From: an uncultured Gemmatimonadales bacterium
GTDB lineage: Bacteria; Gemmatimonadota; Gemmatimonadetes; Longimicrobiales; Gaopeijiaceae
Assembly: GCA_937982605.1 (NCBI GenBank)
Contig: CALJLC010000490.1
Location: 1-11,649, forward strand
Length of the DNA: 11,649 bases
Reading direction: 5' to 3'
Below, piece after piece: positions 7,385-11,649 of the stretch. The stretch's first letter is position 1. Every line of letters begins with the position of its first letter. Below the pieces are notes generated by a model that was not told the origin of the DNA, made no database searches, and saw only the letters and a program-made list of their open reading frames with translations. Both the position numbers and the translations under genes were made by a program.

Positions 7385-8512
7385 GTGACCGACTTCGAAT
7401 CCGTCCGCGCCGAGTTCCCGATCCTCGAGCGTGCCACCTATCTGAACTCCTGCTCACTCGGCGCGCTCTCGCGTCGCTCCGAGGGATACCTGCGGGACTT
7501 CACCGAGCGGTGGCACGAGCTGGGCGCCTCGGCCTGGTACGCGCACTGGCTCGCGCGGGTGGAGGAGCTGCGCGGACGCGTGTCGGCCTTCCTGGGCGCG
7601 ACACCTCGCGAGCTGGCGCTCCTGCCGTCGACGTCGACGGCGCTGGCCGCGGTCACCGAGTCGGTGCGGCCCGAGGGGCGGACCCGCGTCGTCTCCACCG
7701 AGCTCGACTTCCCCACGCTGCCGTACCAGTGGGCGGTGAAGCCCGAGTACGAGCTCGTTCTGCTGCCGAGCCCGGACGGAGTACGCGTCGATCCGGAGCA
7801 GTTCGCGGAGGTGGTCGACGAGCGGACGCTCTTCCTGGCGACCAGCCACGTCTACTTCACCACGGGCCACGAGCAGGACCTCGGCGCGCTGGCCGAGATC
7901 GCGCGGGCCGCCGGCGCGTATTCGCTCGTCGACGGCTATCAGGGGGCCGGACAGGTCGAGCTCTCGCTGCCCGGGACCGGGGTCGACTTCTACACGACCG
8001 GACCGCTCAAATGGCTCTGCGGCGGACCCGGCCTCGCATACCTGTACGTCCGCGACGCGCTGGTCGAGCGGCTCGAGCCGAGGCTCACCTCCTGGTTCGC
8101 CACCGAGCGACAGTTCGACTTCGACCCCGCGGGCTTCGCCTACCGCCCCGACGCCCGACGCTTCGAGCTGGGCACGCCCGCGCTGCCGACGGTCCACACG
8201 GCCCTCGGCGGCCAGGAGCTCGTCGACGAGATCGGTATCGAGGCGATCGCAGCCCGCAACGCGGAGCTGACCGGCCGACTCGTGGAACGGGCCGAGGCGG
8301 CGGGCTTCTCGCTTCGCCTGCCCGACCCCCGGTGTCGCACGGCGATCGTCATGGTTCGACACGACGACCCGGCTGGGGCGGTGAAGCACCTGGCCGCGAA
8401 CGGCGTCATCGTCGACTACCGCCCGGGACACGTGCGCATCAGCCCGCACTTCTACAACAGCGAGGAGGAGATCGACCGCTGCGTGGAGGTGCTGGCCTCC
8501 TTCGGCGGGTGA
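7385..8512 (+). CDS. PLP-dependent class V aminotransferase-fold enzyme, kynureninase-like
   Basis: A 375-residue fold-type I PLP enzyme. It begins MTDFESVRAEFPILERATYLNS, the usual N-terminus of this group. It has STSTALAAV (about 82-90, phosphate-binding region), SHVYFTTGHEQDL (154-166), LVDGYQGAGQVEL with Asp183 (the residue that pairs with the PLP pyridine nitrogen) and TTGPLKWLCGGPG, where Lys209 should form the Schiff base. Near the end, VIVDYRPGHVRISPHFYNSE resembles kynureninase. Kynureninase hydrolyses kynurenine to anthranilate and alanine, but a cysteine desulfurase- or epimerase-like activity in the same superfamily cannot be excluded. No cysteine loop of a desulfurase is seen. 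GTG 7385 is the likely start; the open frame extends far upstream, but only in antisense to the glycosyltransferase. It stands alone, with no tryptophan-catabolism genes beside it. Confidence 0.85.
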   Translation: MTDFESVRAEFPILERATYLNSCSLGALSRRSEGYLRDFTERWHELGASAWYAHWLARVEELRGRVSAFLGATPRELALLPSTSTALAAVTESVRPEGRTRVVSTELDFPTLPYQWAVKPEYELVLLPSPDGVRVDPEQFAEVVDERTLFLATSHVYFTTGHEQDLGALAEIARAAGAYSLVDGYQGAGQVELSLPGTGVDFYTTGPLKWLCGGPGLAYLYVRDALVERLEPRLTSWFATERQFDFDPAGFAYRPDARRFELGTPALPTVHTALGGQELVDEIGIEAIAARNAELTGRLVERAEAAGFSLRLPDPRCRTAIVMVRHDDPAGAVKHLAANGVIVDYRPGHVRISPHFYNSEEEIDRCVEVLASFGG

Positions 8513-8513
8513 G

Positions 8514-8548
8514 ACCGCGCGGACTCCGGGTCGACGCGGTTTGGCGTC
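8514..8548. terminator. Possible hairpins in the convergent gap after the PLP enzyme
   Basis: Two overlapping inverted repeats lie here. One is ACCGCG (8514-8519) with CGCGGT (8535-8540), followed by TT. The other is GACGC (8533-8537) with GCGTC (8544-8548), which touches the stop of the MazG-like gene. Either could help end transcription of the two facing genes. T-tracts are absent, so this is weak. Confidence 0.3.
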
Positions 8549-8891
8549 AGTCCGACGCGGCTCCGTCCCCGACCCGAGTCCAGCGGTCGGAGTCACGGGC
8601 CCGGTACTTCTCCAGGACCCGCTCGAGGGCGTCGTCGAGGTCGATGCCCTGCTCGTTGGCGATGACGACGATGACGAAGAGGATGTCGGCCAGCTCGATC
8701 GCCAGATCCTGCTCGGGCTCGTCGGCCTTCTTCGGCTTGTGCCCGAACCGGTGGTTCATCTCGCGCGCCAGCTCGCCGACCTCCTCGATGAGGCGCGCCA
8801 GGTTGCTGAGCGGGGGCCAGTAGCCCTCCTCGAACTGGGAGATCCAGGCGTCGACCTGCTGCTGCGCCTGGCGGAGGGTCAGATCGCTCAC
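8547..8891 (-). CDS. MazG-like nucleotide pyrophosphohydrolase (YpjD type)
   Basis: A 114-residue all-alpha NTP pyrophosphohydrolase. The metal-binding pattern is EEVGE at 36-40 (EExxE) followed by ELAD at 66-69 (ExxD). The flanking GYWPPLSNLARLIEEVGELA, REMNHRFGHKPKK and a C-terminal YRARDSDRWT match the Bacillus YpjD subgroup closely. Family members hydrolyse (d)NTPs, often damaged ones, to the monophosphate and pyrophosphate; the exact substrate here is unknown. It is cytosolic, with no signal peptide. The start is GTG 8891, overlapping the TGA stop of the upstream dehydrogenase by 4 nt (GTGA, 8888-8891), so the two should be translated together. The family length is usual. Confidence in the family is high; confidence in the substrate is low. 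Confidence 0.93.
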   Translation of the reverse strand: MSDLTLRQAQQQVDAWISQFEEGYWPPLSNLARLIEEVGELAREMNHRFGHKPKKADEPEQDLAIELADILFVIVVIANEQGIDLDDALERVLEKYRARDSDRWTRVGDGAASD

Positions 8892-9925
8892 GGCGTCAGC
8901 ACCAGCTTGCCGAAGATGCGGCCCCTCTCGAGCGTCTCGTGGGCGCGGCGCGCCTCCTCGAGCGGCATGACCTCCTGAATCACCGGGTCGAAGACGCCAT
9001 CGAAGACGAGCCGCATCACTTCCCGGAACTCGGTCCTCGTGCCCATGGTGCTCCCGAGGATCTCGAGCTGCTTACAGAAGACGAGGCGGCGCTCCGTGAC
9101 TCCGCGGGATCCCGTCGTGGCGCCCGAGGTGACGAGACGGCCGCCGCGGGCGAGCGCCCGCAGACAGCTCGGCCAGATCTCCTCCCCGACCGTGTCGAAG
9201 ACGACGTGGACGCCCTGCTTGTAGGTGTCCCGCCACACTTCGCGGGAGAAGTCGACTTCGTGGCGGTCGTACACGATGTCCGCGCCGAGGGCCTGGGTTC
9301 GGGTGACGTTCTCGACCCCGCCCGTCACGGCGAAGACCTTCGCGCCGGCCCGGCGGGCCACCTGGACCGCGGCGGTGCCGACGCCGCCGGAGGCTCCCGT
9401 GATCAGGATGCGCTCCCCCGCCCGCAGCCGGCCGCGCGTGATGAGCGCGCGCCACGCGGTCACGAAGACGAGGCCGGCCGCCGCCGCTTCGGTCGACGGG
9501 AAGCCGTCGGGGATCTCCAGCAGGTTCGCGGCCGGCACGACGGTGTACTCCGCGAAGCCGCCCTGCGTGTGCTCGCCGATGATCTGGAAGGGGAGATCGT
9601 CGAAGGAGTCGCCACGATCGTGGCCGTCGTACCACTCGTAGCGGAGCGACGGGTCGACGACGACGCGGGTCCCGAGCGGCACGTCCTCCGCGCCCGGACC
9701 GACCGCGTCGACCGTGCCGGCGATGTCCGACCCGCCGATGTGCGGCATCGGCGTCTCGATCGGGAGTCCCCGTCGGACCCAGAGGTCGAGGTGGTTCATC
9801 GCCGACGCCTCGACCTTGAGCCGGACTTCCCCGGGTCCCGGCTCGGGAACCGGTACCTTGCGCACCTCCACGACGTCCGGACCGCCGAACTTCTCGAAGA
9901 CCGCCGCGCGCATGGTCCTGGCCAT
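8888..9925 (-). CDS. Medium-chain dehydrogenase/reductase (zinc-type alcohol dehydrogenase superfamily), structural zinc site apparently lost
   Basis: A 345-residue MDR enzyme. The N-terminal GroES-like domain is MRAAVFEKFGGPDVVEV, MNHLDLWVRRGLP (43-55), PHIGGSDIAGTVDAVGPG (61-78). The Rossmann domain has the dinucleotide loop ITGASGGVGTAAVQVARRAG (175-194), then VFDTVGEEIW, GGRLVTSGATTG (261-272) and a C-terminal GKLVLTP. It should use NAD(P)H on an alcohol, aldehyde or quinone; the substrate is unknown. In close relatives as I remember them, residues about 91-116 carry a CGRCEFC-like four-cysteine zinc loop. Here that stretch (DPSLRYEWYDGHDRGDSFDD) has no cysteine, and the usual catalytic cysteine position in MNHLDLW is Asn44. 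ATG 9925 has a GAGGTGGA site 5 nt upstream; ATG 9913 is an alternative. It is first in a two-gene unit with the MazG-like gene. Confidence 0.9.
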   Translation of the reverse strand: MARTMRAAVFEKFGGPDVVEVRKVPVPEPGPGEVRLKVEASAMNHLDLWVRRGLPIETPMPHIGGSDIAGTVDAVGPGAEDVPLGTRVVVDPSLRYEWYDGHDRGDSFDDLPFQIIGEHTQGGFAEYTVVPAANLLEIPDGFPSTEAAAAGLVFVTAWRALITRGRLRAGERILITGASGGVGTAAVQVARRAGAKVFAVTGGVENVTRTQALGADIVYDRHEVDFSREVWRDTYKQGVHVVFDTVGEEIWPSCLRALARGGRLVTSGATTGSRGVTERRLVFCKQLEILGSTMGTRTEFREVMRLVFDGVFDPVIQEVMPLEEARRAHETLERGRIFGKLVLTP

Positions 9926-9930
9926 CGATG

Positions 9931-9938
9931 TCCACCTC
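9931..9938 (-). promoter_or_regulatory. Ribosome binding site of the dehydrogenase gene
   Basis: On the minus strand GAGGTGGA stands 5 nt before ATG 9925. It favours that start over the internal ATG at 9913 and over the longer open frame reaching 10306, which would overlap the divergent gene. Confidence 0.6.
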
Positions 9939-10039
9939 GAAAGGGATTCCCGAGAGCCTCGAAGAGTACCGAATCGGCCCCTCCCGCGCACAAGGCGGCC
10001 GTGGAGCCGCGGAGCCTCACCGTCTAGCTTGTTGTCTCC
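9939..10039. promoter_or_regulatory. Divergent intergenic region with a candidate leaderless promoter
   Basis: This spacer lies between the dehydrogenase gene and the plus-strand queE unit. On the plus strand TAGCTT (10025-10030) fits a TAnnnT -10 box ending 9 nt before ATG 10040. There is no purine-rich Shine-Dalgarno site ahead of that ATG. This arrangement suggests a leaderless or nearly leaderless transcript. I could not place a convincing -35 box or a minus-strand promoter. Confidence 0.35.
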
Positions 10040-10366
10040 ATGTCCCAGGACGACTCGACCCTCTCCGGATACTTCCGGGTTCACGACCGGCCGCCCGCGT
10101 ACGAAGGCTCGGACGGACACCCCTACACGGTGTCTCCCGAAGCCGAGAAGACCGGGAATCTCCGCGCGCCGTGGGTGGGCTTCCTCGTCTTCCCCCGGTG
10201 GGCGCAGAACGGAGTCGGCATCGTGGGCCATCTGGAGACCGACGACCTGGTCGAGGACAGCTCCCGCGAGGCCGTCACGGAAGCGCTCGGCCGCCTCACG
10301 CTCCACGAGGTGCAGGCGCTCCTCGAGCGGGCGATCGCCGACGCGGGATCGGATGACCCGACATGA
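10040..10366 (+). CDS. Conserved protein of unknown function, coupled to queE
   Basis: A 108-residue soluble protein with no signal peptide or membrane segment. I do not recognise a characterised family. The N-terminal half is rich in aromatic and proline residues (GYFRVHDRPPAYEGSDGHPY, then NLRAPWVGFLVFPRWAQNG). The C-terminal half is helical and acidic (about 70-103, REAVTEALGRLTLHEVQALL). It contains no cysteine, and no metal or nucleotide motif is evident. An in-frame TAG at 10025-10027 fixes ATG 10040 as the only ATG start. The stop overlaps the queE ATG by 4 nt (ATGA, 10363-10366), which points to coupled translation with queE. That suggests, but does not show, a role near queuosine synthesis. 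Codon use matches its neighbours, and the frame is the only sensible one here, so it is probably a real gene. Confidence 0.85.
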   Translation: MSQDDSTLSGYFRVHDRPPAYEGSDGHPYTVSPEAEKTGNLRAPWVGFLVFPRWAQNGVGIVGHLETDDLVEDSSREAVTEALGRLTLHEVQALLERAIADAGSDDPT

Positions 10367-11031
10367 CCGAGCCGTTCCTGCGCATCACCGAGATCTTCCA
10401 CTCGATTCAGGGCGAATCGACGTGGGCCGGCGTCCCGTGCACCTTCGTCCGGCTCACCGGCTGTCCGCTGCGCTGCACCTGGTGCGACACCGCGTACGCC
10501 TTCCACGGCGGCACGCGCATGACCTTCGACGAGATCGTCGAGGAAGTGCGTCGGCACCCCGCCACGGTGGTGGAGATCACGGGCGGCGAGCCCCTCGCGC
10601 ACCCCGGCTCGGTCGAGCTGGCGGACCGGCTGCTCTCCGAGGGCTTCACCGTGCTGGTCGAGACCTCCGGAGCGTTCGACGTCTCGGGGCTGGACGACCG
10701 GGTCCACCGCATCATGGACCTCAAGTGCCCCGGCTCGGGGGAGAGTCACCGCAACCTCTGGTCGAATCTCGAGCACCTCACCGACAGGGACGAGGTGAAG
10801 TTCGTGGTCCAGGACCGGGCGGATTGGGAGTGGACCCGCGACGTGATCCGTGACCGTGGGCTCGATCGCCGGGTCAGGGAGGGCACGCTGCGCGCGCTCC
10901 TCGTGTCCCCGGTGTGGGGAGCGGTCGACCTCGAGGCCCTGGCCGGATGGATCCTCGAGGAGGGGCTGCCGGTACGCTTCCAGACCCAGCTCCACAAGCT
11001 GATCTGGGGACCCGAACGGACCGGGGTGTAG
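10363..11031 (+). CDS. queE: 7-carboxy-7-deazaguanine synthase QueE (radical SAM)
   Basis: A 222-residue radical S-adenosylmethionine enzyme. It converts 6-carboxytetrahydropterin to 7-carboxy-7-deazaguanine, the ring contraction step on the way to preQ0 and queuosine (family knowledge). The N-terminus EIFHSIQGESTWAGVPCTFV is typical of QueE. The cluster-binding CxxxCxxC is TGCPLRCTWCDT, with Cys34, Cys38 and Cys41. The SAM-binding GGEP lies at 74-77, and DLKCPGSGE (119-127) and the terminal QTQLHKLIWGPERTGV complete the family pattern. Length is normal. ATG 10363 sits within the stop of the upstream 108-residue gene. The Nudix gene starts 3 nt after its stop, so all three should be one transcript. 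queC, queD and tgt are not in the window. Confidence 0.96.
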   Translation: MTEPFLRITEIFHSIQGESTWAGVPCTFVRLTGCPLRCTWCDTAYAFHGGTRMTFDEIVEEVRRHPATVVEITGGEPLAHPGSVELADRLLSEGFTVLVETSGAFDVSGLDDRVHRIMDLKCPGSGESHRNLWSNLEHLTDRDEVKFVVQDRADWEWTRDVIRDRGLDRRVREGTLRALLVSPVWGAVDLEALAGWILEEGLPVRFQTQLHKLIWGPERTGV

Positions 11032-11034
11032 CGC

Positions 11035-11649
11035 ATGATCATCGAGGCGGATCCGAGGTTCAGGGAGCTGCAGGCGCTCTTCGGGACGGAGGAGCTGCTG
11101 GAGATCCCGGATCCGTCGCTGGACCGCATGGAAGCCGCCGTCGCGCTCGTGGTGCGTGGGCGACCCGCGCTGGACGTGCTCCTGATCAAGAGGGCCACGC
11201 ACGAGCGGGACCGCTGGTCCGGGCAGATGGCGCTGCCGGGCGGCCGGTTCGAGCCGGAAGACGAGGAGCTCCTCCGCACCGCCGTGCGGGAGACACTCGA
11301 GGAGACGGGGATGGACCTCGGCCGGATCGGGACGCCGCTGGGGCGGCTTCCGGACGTCACACCGGCGAGCGCGCACCTGCCCCGCATGCGCATCGCGCCC
11401 TTTCTCTTCGCCGTCCCCGGCGAGGCGACGGCCCGCGTGGCGAGCCGGGAGCTCGACGCGGTCCACTGGGTGCCGCTGGACGTGCTCGCGCACCCCGACA
11501 CCGCCAGCACGACGCGCATCCGGTTCTCCGGCTTCTCGAAGACCTTCCCGAGCTATCAGGTGGTGGGCGAGCACGTGTGGGGGCTCACGCATCGGATCCT
11601 CGAGGGCTTCCTCGAGCGCTACGCTTCGGAAGGTCGGGGCGGGCTGTGG
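11035..11649 (+). CDS. CoA pyrophosphatase-like Nudix hydrolase, C-terminus cut by the window edge
   Basis: The frame from ATG 11035 stays open for 205 codons to the right edge, so the stop is missing. After a short N-terminal extension (about 35 residues) comes the Nudix fold: AAVALVVRG, then LLIKRATHERDRWSGQMALPGG and the Nudix helix RETLEETG (about 98-105). The sequence WSGQMALPGGRFEPEDEELL and the spacing to RETLEETG match the CoA-diphosphatase subgroup (NUDT7/8-like), which splits CoA to 3',5'-ADP and phosphopantetheine. Nudix specificity is hard to read, so other nucleoside diphosphate substrates remain possible. RIRFSGFSKTFPSYQ and HVWGLTHRIL near the end fit the same group. The protein appears close to complete. 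It follows queE by 3 nt, with only a weak GGGGTG site upstream, so it probably belongs to the queE transcript. Confidence 0.9.
   Translation, partial: MIIEADPRFRELQALFGTEELLEIPDPSLDRMEAAVALVVRGRPALDVLLIKRATHERDRWSGQMALPGGRFEPEDEELLRTAVRETLEETGMDLGRIGTPLGRLPDVTPASAHLPRMRIAPFLFAVPGEATARVASRELDAVHWVPLDVLAHPDTASTTRIRFSGFSKTFPSYQVVGEHVWGLTHRILEGFLERYASEGRGGLW

Noticed and set aside
7282..7437. Longer glycosyltransferase starting at 7437
   Set aside because: It would overlap the divergent PLP-enzyme gene and put 52 Arg-rich residues before a natural N-terminal membrane anchor.
6472..8823. 783-codon plus-strand open frame spanning the glycosyltransferase, PLP enzyme and MazG regions
   Set aside because: It crosses genes on both strands in the wrong frames, with low-complexity Arg/Ala/Gly composition. 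The real genes there are well supported by motifs.
10123..11592. 489-codon minus-strand open frame opposite queE and the Nudix gene
   Set aside because: QueE and Nudix motifs on the plus strand are unambiguous; the antisense product has no domain and a typical shadow composition.
1..11649. Search for tRNA or rRNA genes, CRISPR arrays, transposases, toxin-antitoxin or defence genes
   Set aside because: No cloverleaf-like sequence, spaced identical repeats, transposase motif or phage or defence protein could be seen. Coding genes fill almost all of the window.

Overview
This is a GC-rich (roughly 70 % by eye), gene-dense stretch of chromosome from an environmental bacterium. A PadR regulator coupled to an ADOP-type orphan FtsX permease is a pairing I know best from Acidobacteriota and Gemmatimonadota. 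That pairing, the base composition and the housekeeping content make Gemmatimonadota or a relative my best guess, without a marker gene to prove it. I see no rRNA, tRNA, CRISPR array, insertion sequence, phage gene or long repeat. No gap between genes exceeds about 200 bases.

Layout. (1) Positions 1-1235, minus strand: a soluble PAS-type sensor histidine kinase that runs off the left edge. (2) A 200-bp divergent control region. (3) 1436-4449, plus strand: a PadR repressor and a large ADOP permease, overlapping by 4 bp. (4) 7281-4492, minus strand: a membrane family-2 glycosyltransferase, queG (epoxyqueuosine reductase) and a 90-residue conserved protein, in one tight unit. (5) 7385-8512, plus strand: a single PLP enzyme resembling kynureninase, divergent from unit 4. 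(6) 9925-8547, minus strand: a medium-chain dehydrogenase coupled to a YpjD-like MazG pyrophosphohydrolase, convergent with unit 5. (7) 10040 to the right edge, plus strand: a 108-residue unknown protein, queE (7-carboxy-7-deazaguanine synthase) and a CoA-type Nudix hydrolase cut by the window end.

How the genes fit together. Two steps of tRNA queuosine synthesis are present in different units: queE (an early step, making 7-carboxy-7-deazaguanine) and queG (the last step, reducing epoxyqueuosine). The organism therefore probably makes queuosine de novo, with the other genes elsewhere. The MazG-like and Nudix proteins are both nucleotide or cofactor clean-up enzymes. The PadR/ADOP pair probably forms a self-regulated membrane module. 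Gene packing is very tight: four adjacent gene pairs share the same kind of 4-nt stop/start overlap (GTGA three times, ATGA once).

I did not find a clearly undescribed multi-gene system. The best leads are the unknown 108-residue protein coupled to queE, the small conserved protein behind queG, a dehydrogenase that seems to have lost its structural zinc site, and a receiver-like but atypical sequence at the cut end of the histidine kinase.
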